From: Datnioides undecimradiatus
Taxonomy: Eukaryota > Chordata > Actinopteri > Lobotiformes > Datnioididae
DNA length: 64,000 nucleotides
Assembly (NCBI GenBank): GCA_008933995.1
Contig: WARS01000013.1
Location: forward strand, 1,604,721-1,668,720
Direction of reading: 5' to 3'
A program made the translations under genes and the position numbers. Below are positions 1-18,300 of the stretch, one piece after another. The notes under the pieces are model-generated. The model had not been told where the DNA came from. It ran no database searches and saw nothing but the letters and a program-made list of their open reading frames with translations. How positions within the stretch are numbered: the first letter of the stretch is position 1; every line of letters begins with the position of its first letter.

Positions 1-440
1 TGACGTACACACAAGAAACAAACTCTTAGCAGCCTGAAATAAACAATGATGCAGGGATGATGAATGTTCTCGGTCCACACGCTCCTGTTTTTTCTAGTTG
101 TGTGGTCAAATGTGAATCCCTTTAACCTTGGAAGGACAATATATAAGCACACGAGCACAAGAAAGAATCTCAGTTCAAGGGTTTGAAGGTCAAGGCCGTC
201 AGAGGAGACCAGAGTCCAGTTTAGCACAGAGCTGTATACACAGGGAGAGGGCGGGGCAGTTGCGTTCACTGTCATATTAACAATGCTACACTGACTACTT
301 AAAATAGCCCATTAGCTGATTTGCTTTAGGCTCCACTGTGGAAAACGAGTTTTGTGCCACAGTGTGGCACTATGGAAAACAAGTTTTGCATAACGATGAT
401 CCCGCAGGCGTGTTGGAGCCACACCGGCGGATGCTCTCAC

Positions 441-4965
<4,525 letters not shown>

Positions 4966-5031
4966 GGTCCCAGATTTGGCGGGGTGGCTTCAGGCTGTGG
5001 CGGTCTGCAGCAGAGTGACGCTCGTCATGCA

Positions 5032-8000
5032 CTGTGGGAGAGACATGAGGTGCATAAACACACCATCATAAATATGCTTATAAGCTGAAAACAGAGTCAT
5101 CAGCAGAGTGTCTGGTTATATTCAGAGCTCCATCTGTCTCGCAGGTTACGGCTGATCAGCGTGCAGTCATGACGCTGCGATTTAAAGCAAACTTGTGCAT
5201 TTCTTGTTTGTTTCAGCCCATCATGCACAGATAAAATGGTCGTTCCTGCAGCTCATGTGATCAGAACAACACAGTCTTAATCTAGATACTTTGCCCATGC
5301 TCTTAAAATACCCATAAATGTTGTGTCATGGCTTTCAAAGTGGATGCAAAATGTTTATCTAACAGCTAAAAGGCAGTGGCCAGGAGAGGTTTGTGCAAGA
5401 GATTATTAACAATGCAGACTTTGCATTTAAAGGAACAAATGATAATAGATAAAAGCATTTTCATCATCCAAAACAGCTAATGACATAAGGTTTAGGCTCA
5501 GTTTGCTGATTGTAAGATGATGCCTTTAAATCTCATCTGTTCCACAGCCCAAATCCCAGTGTGCAATGATATAAAACAAACAAATTCTAACAAGTCAAAC
5601 TGAAATGATGTTTAAGATCCCAACTGTAACGTTTTCAAAATTCTTGTTTTTTTAATATCAGCAGTATAAAACACAATGGCACTAAATAAACAATGATATA
5701 AAACAGAGGAATTCAAGTATTTTCCTGTCAGTCACGCAGTTTCTGCAGCTCAGATGTGACTCATCCCAACATTCCCAACTTTTCAAACAGATACTGAAGA
5801 GTAATTCAGGTGAATGTGTGTCCAAAGTCCAAACTAAAGGTGACACAACAGTGATTAACATCAGAGCATATCAGGTGTTCATGAGCAGAGCATTTGACCG
5901 TCCGCCTAACCACAATCCCCATCATAACCCGCACAACCTGCCCCGTGAGTGCTTCCTGTTATTTCTCTCTCTACTCCCCTGAGATGACTCCGTCAATAGA
6001 TTTAATGACCGGCTAGTCATCTTCAGCAGCGCGGACTCGCCCAGCCTCTGCTAACATTATCCCGAGGCCTCGCCGGAACACCTTGCCGCCGCTGAAATTA
6101 GCGGCTGTGACATGATTGCTAACGTTAATGCTGAAATTACAACATGAATTGACTGCCAAAGTGAGAGGAGGGAGATTTCCAGAGTGCCAAACATTAACAC
6201 AATAGCTGAAAGTCAGAGAGAGGTCAATTGCCACTGACACATTCATTAAACCGGAGAGCCGTTTGTTCTTGTGATGATGTGTTTTGCTCTGTCCCATTTC
6301 TGCCTTTGGCCCTATTTCTTTCATATTTTTCCATAGGTCCATTCAACAACATAAAAAAGTCATTAGATTTAAGGCTCAAACATGCTCATTTGTGTATTTT
6401 TTACAACTAGAATTCATTTAATTTTGGTTATGCACGTTTGTTCAGCACAGTCATTCAAAATGGGCCGACAGTACAGGGCCTTAACAGGATATAAACCCTG
6501 TTTTAATCTGTTTAAACACAAATTTTATAAAGCATTAAATTAGCTTGAGAAAGACATTTGGGCAAATCTGTTGGATAAACCAGCTTTAATCTACATCTGT
6601 ATAAAAACAGCTGAAACTAACCCCTGGATTAGTCGTCATAGCACAGGGATCTACATCGTGGGAAACCAGAGTACTAGTCCCAATATAAGGTTGCTTTCCC
6701 GGACTTTGTGCTTCCTGGAAGTCTTCAGCGAAAGTGGTGAAGGTTACCATGATCCACAGTCAGAAAGTGTGAGAATAAGACAAAGGACAGAAAGAAAGTC
6801 TTGGATGTCTGTGCTTCCCACACAGCTCCCGATGTTCCCCAGCACAGGAAGCAAAAGCCCAGATATTTTGTTTACTTTGATATTTGCACAGGCATAAATC
6901 TCGGAAGTGATGTGTCACTGAGATAAAAAAAAAAGATGTATTACGAAAAATAACAAGTAGGATATGAATGTGCGCAGGTGAGGCAAGAGCTCCAAACAAA
7001 GCATGCAAACCGACAGAGTAGCAGATCGAGATAGAGATGCAAAGTGAGGATGCAAATGAACTGACAAACACGGGATGTCAACAAAACGACGAGGGTTATT
7101 TGAACATCCTGTTATCGGCGCGGTGAAATACCAGCTGCAGACACAGACGCAGTTCCACTGAGCCGCTGCAGGAATGCAGAATATCAATAAGCAGATAATC
7201 CTGAGATAGCGTTTAATAAGGGCTTGTTTTTATGTGCTGATGTGACGATGTGTCGGTTGAGATGCACAGCGATTGATAAAACAACCAGAGTTTGCTGAGG
7301 ATGAGTCACCTGAACACTAACGAAACAAACTTTGTGCTTTAGAGGAATAGGACTAGGGGTAAACGAGAATATCAGTACCACCCTAATGTCAGCAAGGTAG
7401 ATACATTTTAATACAGCAAGCAGCCTATTAGCTTATCTTAGCCTAGCACAAATACTGGAAACAGGGAAACAACTCGCCAAATGCTGTCTGAAGGTAACAA
7501 ACCATCTCCAACTAAAGATCTTTAATCCGCACAAAACAACAAGCTGTCGTTTTACAAGGAGTTTAGGACTATTTCTTGGCTACCATGCTGTATATATGTT
7601 GATGCGTGGTGCTGTTGCTGTCTTTAGACAAAGCCACACTTGCTATTTCCGGTCTTGATGCTAAGCTAACCAGCTGTAGCCTCACAGCCCTGTTATTGTC
7701 AGAGTTTTTCTTGAAAACGCTGCGTCTTTGCTATGAAAAGCAATTCCATTTGTCACAAAAGTTTATGAAACATCAACAGAGCGTTCCAGCCCAGCAATAC
7801 TCTACACGTATGTTGGTTTGAATGGTCTTTTCTAACAGAGGCCACCAGATGATCAGAAACTGGTGGTTGGATGCCCGTGTCGGACTAAACTGTGAAGCCT
7901 AAAGCTATTGATGAAGGAGGATTCGATGCAGGAGAGGCAGGAATGAAACAATAGAAAGAGAAGAAGGAGCTGCGATGTGTTTAGATAGGAGGTCAGGGGG

Positions 8001-8807
8001 AGGGGTGGGAGCTGCATGGGTATGTGGGTCAACCGTGGACCAGTGGATGGAGCAAGACTTTTGACAATAAAGGCTGGAGATGAAATGAGAGAGGGGACTG
8101 AGGAGACTTCTAAATCCGGCAAATCGAGGGAAATCTCCAAAGCGGTCCAACCCAACAGCTCTGGGCAAAACAAATGCCTCGGCCGGATGCGGCGTGGAGC
8201 ACGGCATGAGTGGGTATTTATCATGCTTGGTTAATCCATTAGCTACATGCCGAGAGGGGGGCTTTTGTTCAGGGCAGCCCTTTGCTTGGCTCACATAAAG
8301 GCAGATCGTGGTGGAGGAAAACAGCCTCTGAGCAGCTTCTCCCACTTTTGTTTTACCGAAGCCAACAAGTGCAGATGAAGCTGGGACAGGAATAATGACA
8401 GGAATCTGAGTGTATTTCTAGTTTAGAACACACTATCTAGGAAGTTATTCACTGTAGACAGACAACCCACACACACAAACAACAATACCCCAACACTGGG
8501 ATCACCCTCCAGGGTTTAGTCACCATCACATTGATTCATTCTTCTTACATTCTCCTCTCTCATCAGTGGAACCTGCGGTCTGAGTCAAGCATCCACATCC
8601 TCACAAACACGCAATGAGACCATAAAGAGCAGTGGGAATCCCCGTCCCGACAACGCAAGTGCACAGGCACCACAAAGCAGCAGCACTCGAGGGTTGGCGA
8701 GCCTGTAGCATCAACGCGTCAATGGAGTCAAACACCAAGACAAAGACCGGCAATACACCCAGAGAGAGGGAGGAACACAGCCCCCCGTCAAAGCAACAAA
8801 AGCTTAC
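5032..8807 (-). other. Probable 5' UTR intron of pacsin1
   Basis: No coding exon recognised. It contains a dispersed teleost repeat at about 7410-7700. Overlapping ORFs on the minus strand at 7853-8345 are proline/serine-rich without family resemblance and look like chance. Confidence 0.5.
7410..7700 (+). repeat. Dispersed teleost repeat (AGCTAAGCTAACC family)
   Basis: Contains the landmark order known from many teleost introns and UTRs: TAGCACAAATACTGGAAACA, then AAGGTAACAAA, TTTAATCCGCACAAAA, GACTATTTCTTGGC, TTTCCGGTCTTGATGCTAAG and CTAACCAGCTGTAGC. The copy is diverged and has no coding capacity. I recognise the landmarks from memory; a repeat-library search would settle the class. Confidence 0.7.
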
Positions 8808-8950
8808 CCCCAGTCCTCCATTAACAGCGGCTAAAGCTGCAGCTAGGAGAAAAGAGACACGTGGGCTCCTCCAGCAGTCAGCCCCTCTCCTCCTCGCCTC
8901 CTCTGCTCCCCTCCCGTTCGTTTATTTTTGCGTCCTCTCCGGCTGATGGA
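8808..8950 (-). promoter_or_regulatory. Candidate non-coding first exon and promoter of pacsin1
   Basis: On the minus strand a GC-rich, purine-rich stretch follows an AAAAATAAA TATA-like box (about 8920-8930) and ends in a good donor, GGACTGGGG followed by GTAAGC, at 8808. This fits a non-coding exon spliced to the acceptor at 5031, giving a 3.8 kb 5' UTR intron. The assignment is inferred from composition, donor and position; another upstream exon could exist. Confidence 0.35.
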
Positions 8951-10374
8951 GCGTCAGCGTGCAGAGCAGGGGGGGAAGAGGACCACTAATCTGTGATCTG
9001 AGATCTTCCTGCCCGGAGCACTGTGCAGAAAAATACTGCGTGTGTGTGTGTGTGTTTCCTCAATGACTGAGGGATAATCCTGTGGTGCTTTGCTTGAATG
9101 GCTCAGACAGAGCAGCAGGCCAGAGGGACAGAGAGAAGGAGGGAGAGAGCAAAAGGGGGTAGGGGGGTGGAGTAGGTGGGCTGCTGCTGCTGCTTCTGTT
9201 TAACAGCACTGTCTATGCAGTGCTGTAGATGCTGTGGATGTGTTAGGTGTTTACTGATCAAACTCTGGTGGAGGCGGTGATGTGAGCAGTCAGAGGTAGC
9301 AAAGCTTCATTTTGGTCCAGTGGTCCAGATAATAAAAGAGGAGCACAGATTCCTTTAGTCAACTCCAGCAAAGGCTGGGCAGGGTGGGGGTTTAACTACC
9401 AGGAGATTACAATATCAAGCTGAGCAGGTGACGGGTGGAGATGACCCTGAGGTAGACACAAGTAAACTGCTGTGAATTTGCATGAAGGCCAGAGAGCAGG
9501 GCCGCGCTGTTGACATGGCAGCTGTAAAATGATTAATAATTAGACAAGCTGTCATAAAGTTCAGAACAAAAGTTAAGCTGCACAACAGGAACAATGTAAG
9601 GGTGAGATCCACCTCGCGTCTGCAGCTCTGGGGACAGCGTTTCACCAGCCCCGCTCCTTGGCAGCATTATTTAAAGCGTAGTCGAGACGTCCTGTGAGTT
9701 CAAAAATAGAGGGAGACCTCGGTCGCGGTTTCAGCTGCGGCTCCGTCACCTTGCCAACCGGACTGAAGTGATGTCACAGTGTGACCGTCACGATGAGGCA
9801 AGAGACCACAGAGAGCGGACTGTGCGTCTCGGCTCCAGGGGGAGGGGTGACTTGTGAAGGGGACAGGTGAGGTGGAGGACGGACAGGCCACAGCGGTGAC
9901 TGGTGATGACAGGATGATGAGGAACAGCAGCTCCAGGCTGCAGTCAGCGTCTTTACACTAGCGATTTCACAAGTCACACAAAAACTGGAGCTCAAATTAA
10001 ACAGGCAACAGAGATGGATGTACAGACGGCTAAGACACATAACACTTACAGTCTAAAGCCATGCAAGCCAGGGATGATGTGACTGAATAAAGATCAGGGA
10101 ATTCTATTACACTACAAACATAGTAAATGATGCAAAAGACATCAGACAGGTTTCAGTGTAATTTGAGTCATTGTCGTGTGCTAACTGACCTAATTCATGT
10201 TGGCAGTGTGAAACTATTTCAAAGCGTGTGAGGCGGAAGGAGCCCAGGAGAGGAGAGCCAAGCATGGGGCAGCATGACAGGACGATATCTATGAAACTGT
10301 TCCACAACCTGCTGTAACAAAACCAAAACTACTGCAGTATATCAGTTGATCTAGATGATTAGCAATCAGTGATT

Positions 10375-10580
10375 GTTAGCGGGCTAACGTGCACATAATG
10401 TTAGTGCTAGCAGCCTGTTTAGCAGATATGCTCGCCTTGCTTAACGTTTAGCATGTTTAACATATTTGTTTAGCATGCTACGTTTGCTGCTTAGCATTAA
10501 ACACAAAAGTACAGCTGATGGTGTCACAGACTCTGCAGGTATTTATTAATAAACCAGAGACAATCAGTTATCCACACACA
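10375..10580 (+). repeat. Dispersed teleost repeat (TAGCATGCTA / TTAGCACTAAACACAAA family)
   Basis: Shows the TTAGC-rich head (GTTTAGCATGTTTAACAT, TTTAGCATGCTA), then TTAGCATTAAACACAAAAGT ACAGCTGATGG and CTGCAGGTATTTATTAATAA ACCAGAG in the order seen in a common teleost repeat. Diverged and non-coding. Confidence 0.65.
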
Positions 10581-13500
10581 TTTACATAAATTAACATTCC
10601 GGGCTGATGGTGGTGCTAAGTGAATCAATAAAGTTATTTTCACATATCCTGTGGAGGACATAAGCGTCTGTAGCAAAATTAATGACAATCTATTTGGTGC
10701 TAGTGATATTTCAGTGTGAACCACAGTGATGGATCGATGAAAAGACCGTCAGACAGACACTGCCGTCCCTGAAGCCACGTCACTAGCTCGGCTAATACAC
10801 ACTAGAAGATGAATCCAGATGCACAGACAGTTTTGATGCAGGACAGCGGTTAACACATCCTTTGGGATAGCTTTATCCATTATTATCCAATGTTTATCCA
10901 GTGTTGCTTCTGAGCAGCTGCAGCTTGCCTGGTTTAAAGTGACATCATATTGTATTGAAACCACAAAGCTTTTTAGATATCCAGCCCAGAACCCCTCCTA
11001 GTTTGTTCTTCAGAGCTGTGACACAGTTTAAAATCAAAACAAGATATGCTAATAAAGCTGTCCCGTAACGTCTCTCAGAAACTCAGAACAGTTTTTAAAG
11101 TCTAACTTTAAGTGAAGTTTAAGCTTTTCCTCACGGTCTTACTTTTTGCTTTGTGCACAACTTTGTTTTCAAAATTCCTCCTCAGCCTCTCAGTGGAAAT
11201 GAAGCAGGAACTGGTTCAAAGTCAGCTCTTCCTATTGAATTTCTCGGCATAAGAAGCGACTGAAAAATAAAGAACGACCACATAACTAGGTCACATCTTT
11301 CTGGGAAGTATCAAATCTCAGCAGGTGGAGCAAGACAAGCTGATTAAACTTGTATTTGGGTTCAAAACTGTCAAACGCAGCCCGCCAAAAACGTCTGCTA
11401 CCACAGGAGATGACAGACACCATTTCCCTCGCTGGATTCAGCAGCCGACTGACAACTGCAAAATAGCACAGATGGCCGCTGATCACTGCTGACATGCTTT
11501 TTAATAAACATCCATCCACGCCTCATGAATTTTCCAATCAAGGATAGACTCGAGGCAGACATATTAGTCTCAAGCAGCAGTTGGGCAGGCTGATCAGCAT
11601 GTGGCTGTTATCAGCTGTGGTCACACCTTCCACGGATTCAATGACCCAGGATTATGGTTGTTAAACCCCAACATTGTTTTGGTTTTGCCCAAACTATGTC
11701 TTCAGCATGGAGTATTGAGAGCTAGTAATGAATGCTTGCATTACGAACTGAAGTTGTGGCGCTTCATGAAACAAAGAGTGAATGGGTGATATGGGAAAGA
11801 TATGGGAGTCTGAAAGTTGTCGGTTGTTGTGAGTTCCATTATACAAGTGCAAGATTAATACTGTTTTATCTGCACAGAATTAAATATTGAATTTAGTTTC
11901 AATACTAAAATTGAAGCATTTGCGCCAGAACTGCAAGCTTTCCAGCCAAGCCCAAGACTGGACGGGGTTTCTAAAATACTGTGAATCCTGTGAAGTGGCA
12001 AAGTACTGCCAGACACTTCATGTTTGTTACTGAATGATTTCTACCATCTGTACCTTTGCATACTCATACACATTCTGTACAACAGACACACACATCCACT
12101 GTATCTCTGCCCGGAGCTGCACTCGGAGCAAAGGCACCTCCTGCACGTACGATGAGTTGTTGGCCACATTATTCAAATTCAGCACTTTTTCTTTCCCTCA
12201 GGACAAACTGTGTTTGCTGCTCCTGCCCTCATCAGATTCAAGTCCTATATATAGACCCACATTCATCAATAATTCACACTGCTGTGTAAACAGATAGAGG
12301 AGATGACCAACCCGACTCACGTGGAGAAACTCTTTAAGGTTTGATGTAATCTCACATCACTGTCAAGGCAATTGGATTATGAGACAAAGAGATCGATGCC
12401 GGTGAGCCGCAGTACGGGCCCGGATGAGAACTTTGCGTTTTTACATCTCGAGGACAGTTTGGTATTTGCATCCATGAGTGTCAAAGACAGAAATGTCACA
12501 GCTGTTCCTAGCAACACTAAACACATTTACTTTGTGTGCTGCAGACGAAAGCCCAGAACAATGTGGGACTTCATTTCAAATGCAATCATATAATACATAC
12601 AACAATACACTCCTGTTTTCGCTAACATTAATATCACCGCCGATGGTAAACAGTTCCAGCTCTGCAAGACATCCTAGATTCTAGGCTGATGTCCCAGCTG
12701 CAAACATGAGTGTTGCAGGAAAATAAAAATGCTCCAGCCTTCCTCCTAAGCTATTAGTATTAAAGAGGAAGCCTTGATAAAAGGTGCTCAACCCTTAGCT
12801 GCTTAGCTGCTGCTTCATAGCCAGCAGCGGAGGGTTGTAAAACTGTTGTTGTGCAATTCCCAGGTACAAATATGTGCAGCTGCATGAAAAATGAAAGTAG
12901 CGTGGTGTTGGAAGACATTCGAACAGATCAGGGGAAGGTGTTAATGCTGAACGCGAACGGATAAAAACACTTTGTGCATCTGAAAATTAGCTATGTCAAC
13001 ATCTCGGCAAATCTGTCGCACAAGTTCTGGACACAAGCGGAAAGACAAGCACAGTGGCCCTATTGTGAGCAGCTACAGCCTTTTAACAGCACAGTGAATG
13101 TCTGATTGATTGGGAGGAGCTAAAGGTGATCGCTAACTTACAGGCTAATGACCCACACAGGAAATAGAGCCTCAGACGATCAACAATGGAGCTCGACGAT
13201 CAATGAAAAATTAAGTCATACGGTGGCTGACCACAGATCAGTCACATTAATCTCTGTGTAAAGAGGGCGACCGAGGGTTTCCCTCCGAAATGCCACTGTG
13301 AATATGTAAAGAGGAGCTGTCTGTGTAAAGGACTGTCACGTGTGGGGGAAAAAAGCTCAAAACCACTTGTAGTTTATCAGAGACGTCTGAGAAGTTGCCT
13401 CAGATGATGTCACTTGAGGCAGCGACAGCTGAGGCGGTCTGGGAGCGTGAACTTACAAGGGAGGTTGTTTGCCAGACCTCTGGAGCTCGCCCACCATCTC

Positions 13501-15224
13501 TGCTTGTGGCTAGATGTAGGCTCTAGGTCGAATTAGCCAATAGTAGCACGACGCACTTAAATGTAAAAGCTGCCTTGTGGGTAATGTAGGCACCCAGTCT
13601 TGCTGAAGATAAAGAAATAGAGAACATTCTGGTGCATTGATTTGTTAAAACTACATATTTCGAGTGCAATATATTGAGAGGTCTAATAAAGTCCATATGC
13701 TCTAGTTAGATATGGCAAATATCAAATATCACTTTCTGGCTGCTTCCTGTTTTAAACACCCAAGAAGAAGAGATAGAAAACCACATCAATGTCAGAGTTG
13801 GCCCTACATGCACGGGAACATCTCCCGGAAAAAGCTTAAAACTTCAAATTCAGCTGTTAGTACACAAGTGTAGCGTATAAAAGCAGAGAGTCAGGTGTGT
13901 CATTCCAGATCAGAGCAGTTTACTGAACCTGGTCTGTCCTCTCTCCAGCCGCTCGGTCCTCGACAGCGTCACTGCAGGTATATTCTGACAGCTTTCCGGA
14001 GAACTGACACCTGAAACTCAGAGTCAAAGAGGTGTCAGCGCTCGCCTGCAACCATGACACATCCTGCAGCTCGCAGTTGCACGCCTTTTTCACACACACA
14101 CACACAGCCTGTGAAACTGAACTTTGACAGATCCTGGAGAAGACACCTCAGACCATCAATAATTAGCCAGTTGCGAGGGAGGGTGGAGACACAGAGCTCT
14201 CCCTTGTCACACACATTCCTTACAGAGGTGCCATGTGGTCAGGAAAAGGAGTGTCAGACAGACAGACGGATAGACAGCCAGAGAGAAGGACAAAAGAGAC
14301 AGAAAGTTACTCATCGCAGAGATGAAGTCAGACAGGGAGAACAGAGGCAGGAGACGGTCACACAGGTGGTTAGATAAAACCCAGTCTGTGGAGGACAGGC
14401 AGGGATCAGACGACATCAGGTCAGCCGAGCCGCATCCACTCAATCAATACAGATTTGCTGATGCCTCGTGTGGAGGCCGAACAGTCTGAGTGTCTGTCAG
14501 CTGAGGGGGGAACGATGTCACATCCACAATAAGTCACTTTATTAAAGAACTGCGCGTGAACAAGAGCAAAACAGCACCCTAAAAATAACCTGAGTTATCG
14601 TGGCAGGACGCCTTTTTTCCCCCAGAAACAAAAGCGCAACGAATGCTTTGACACATTTGAGGACGAATACAAAAGCTCTATTGTTATTTGCTGAAATGAA
14701 TCAGAGCAGGCAGGTGTGTGTCCTCTGATAATAGACTGAGATCCTGAAGCAGCCCGCCACTTTTCCCTCTGATTGTACGCCACACAGCCGAGGATAACGA
14801 CTCGCCGGATCGTCGCCTAAAAGAGCCAGTTGTCTCTCCGCACAGACAGATGCTCGTCTACACGGTATGTGCCATCTGTGTATCATCTAATCATGTCTCT
14901 CCCCGCGGGGCCCGCTCCATTTGACCCCGCTGTTACATCCCATTATAGCAGGAAGTAATATATGACCGGCGCGCAGGCAAAAGAAGAGCTGAGTAGGGCT
15001 GCAGGCCGGCTCCTATTACTTCTGCAGAAAACACAATCTTGTGATGGAGTCCTGCAGCGACTTGACAACATCCAACATCCTGAGGTCCAGAGTCAAAGCC
15101 CCGCCCCTTAAAATTCCCAAAGCACTTTCAATTATTAGGATAATTTGGATTTTATTTATTCGATTACGGAATAGTAAGTGCATTCATGTACATCCCCACA
15201 GCAAACTAACAACCCACTCCGCAC

Positions 15225-15365
15225 AGAGGCAGGCTAGCTGTTCACGCTGCTTTCACCCATTAAACTAACTGTTTCCAGGCTCCAGCTTCATATCTAACAG
15301 ACAGATGTGAGCCTAGCGTCGACTTTCTTGTCTCACTTTTTGGGAAAAATGTCAAATTATTTATC
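15225..15365 (+). repeat. Dispersed teleost repeat fragment
   Basis: Landmarks AGGCTAGCTGTT, TTTCCAGGCTCCAGCTTCAT, TAACAGACAGATGTGAG and AAAATGTCAAATTATTTA follow the order of the distal part of the same repeat group as the copy at 7410-7700. Diverged fragment. Confidence 0.6.
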
Positions 15366-18300
15366 GAAATATGCTACGAATCTCCAGGGGAGGCTGCACA
15401 GCGCCCTGCAGATCAGACTGTGGGGCCACACATTGCAGAACTCCAGTGTGGCTGGGAGAGAATCACAAATATTGAAATTCAATGAAAATCAATAAAAGAA
15501 AAAAAGAACAATCTGTGTCTCGATGCAAATCTAGAAACAAATACTGTTGCTTTTAAGCGTGGCTGACAAAACAGCCTCACCACAATCTCCATTTAGTAGC
15601 TTTCCTCAGCAGCTGCAGGCGTTGAAAAGGCCATTTTCCAATTAGCTTAAAAAGCCTGTAAACACAGACTTCTGACACCATTTTCATTTCGCTTCACATT
15701 TGGAATTTACTGCACCGTGAGGAAATAAAAGCCAGGCGCACACTGGTTGTTGCAGGCAGTCAAGTGCGGACAATAATCTGCAGAAAGGAAAGAGGAAATG
15801 CCAGCGCACGCGTCTGCTCCTCAGCTCCCGTGTGATTCCCCATGGACACGGTGATGTTTTGCAGTCTTCTGCTGGACATTATACCATCATCTATCATGTG
15901 ACCTGGCTGTGAAACGTGCATGATTGTGTGTGTGGTTGTGGAACGCCATTTAATTTTCTGCGTAAGACAAATTTCTGAATCTCCAGGGTTGAAAGAATTC
16001 AATCAATACTCGAGGGCAAGTGCTCTCCATCCAGGTTCGTCTGTAATCAATAACCTTTTTTTCCCTTCTGCCCAGTGCAGGGAGTCGCTGTGGACAGGGC
16101 GCTTATTGAGGCCCCTGGTTCAGCTGCTGGAGCCTGCACACTCGCGCTGAAGCTGATACTGAGCGGGCAAATGGAAGTGAGTCATTCAGAGACAGCGCAG
16201 CTGGTGCTAAAAGCTATGAGAGCTACACACACACAAACACAAGCCTCTCTTGTTGTTATCATGAATGAAAACTCCTCTGGCTTTTAGAAGTGAGACAGGG
16301 AACACCATCAGCGATGCTCTCAGTGTGCGTCGGCTGCCGTTCAATCAGCAAAGTGAAAACTCTGGATCATAATCAATCTACCTACGACGCACGATGTGAT
16401 TTACATGACTGCTTATAATCAAGCAGAAGTAATCAAGAGCAGAACAATTAGTAACTTCAACAAGAGCGAATCTAACGACAGGTATAGATTTGATAATGTA
16501 TTGTTTCAGTCATTGTGCACACAAAAAGGCCAAATATTGCCTGGGTCAGTCACCTCAGATGTGAAGACCGGCTGCTTCTTCATCGTGAACAGAATATATG
16601 TAAGTTTTGGAGTGAATGTCCATTATCCATAGATTCTTTCAGTTCATAGATAAAACTATTCAGAAGGTCAATGAAATAATAATACAGTCGTAGAACTGTA
16701 AGAATCGTATTGATAACTTAAGCTATCAATAAATATGTCAATAGAACTATCTGTTTTACATTTATTAGCCTTTCTGGAGCTTTCAGTCGTATCACATGAT
16801 CTTCATCAGCAGCAGGTGTTCCCCTACTCGTCATGAGCGCATTTGAAACTAAACATTTAACCTGAGACCAAACGTGGTCCTCAGGAAAGATGGAAAACAC
16901 ACTCAATCTTCGGATGAAGAACATGTCGTATGACTGAAAGCTGCAGAACAGCAACGCATGCAACACCTGAGGTGAGACTGTGCCATCGCAGTTACGCATT
17001 TAAGTTTGCTGAGGATTTGCTGTCTAGAAATTGAAACTGCTGTATTTCACAACAACTTCGGACACTTTATGAAAAGTGTATTGGGTATGTTTCACTTTTA
17101 TCTGACTCATCTGGCAACTCAGGAACCGATCAGCCTGTTAATTAATAATACACAGTAGCTGCAGCCCTTCACCTTCTTCAGTCGCTCCAACCGCCGCACA
17201 CAAACCCCATCTTCAACAAACCCAGTCGTCATAGTAACATCAAGCCCTCTTCCTTCCTCCTCCTTTGGCTCTACAGCACTTCACTGACGCTATAAATCTG
17301 ACACGCTTGAGTCTCAGAGGAGCAAAGCAAACCTGCAGCCAACAACCTCTAATAGCCTCTCCTTGTTCCTCTTAAGCTGTGAGATGGCTTTTGTAATGTA
17401 CCATCGACAGCGGAGGCGCCCCGGAGATACGGGCTGATACATGACCCACCGGAAAGTGGAAGCATGCGCGTGATAACAACTTATGCTACAGCTCAATGAA
17501 CACAGTCATACAAGGCTGACTTTATTTAAACCAGCCTGAAATGTAGTTAGAGTTTGGTATTTTAGTAGTGTTTGTCCCCAGGTTGGAAACATTGACTTTC
17601 ATTGGGGATGCAGCTAATTTTCGGGACAATGCAAATTCTAATTAGATAATAAAACACTGATCAAACTGTGGAAAAAAGCAATAGCAACAGTCCAAAACCC
17701 ACATATTCCATTTCCATCCATATTCCAAGAGTAAAATGAACATATCATCAGTAACTGTCGAGACTGAACTGTAATGTCTATGTGTTTGTGAAATTATAAT
17801 GAGGCAGGGACCTGGGGGGCCACCTCAGGATGAAGGAGTTGGACTGCGTTGGCACGAGGCCGTTTGCTGCCGACCTGCGCTGCACTGTATCTAACCTGCT
17901 GCTCTGCTGATTCAGAATCTGTAGGCACGGAGCAGCACAGTCAGACAGCAGAGACACAACGGGACAGTCTCTAATCAGCTGTCTGAGAGATCACCGAGCC
18001 CTGGGCGACCACTGGGACCGGCCGACGTAACCAAGCATCTACATACACAAACAAATGTTTAATAATAAATGTTTAATAATCACATAGAGGACATTTGTTG
18101 AGCTGATTTAAGAGTTAATCAGTGAGTAAACCAATCTCTTTTCATATTTGTATTTTGTATCATCACCGACGAGTTTAGAGTCAGACAACAGGAATGATCA
18201 CATCTACTGGCCACAAAACAAGCAATCTAAGCTCTTCACTTTGGGATCGGGGAGATCTGATGGTCTGTCTTTCCAAGGTTCAACAGCTGCACAGCACAGC

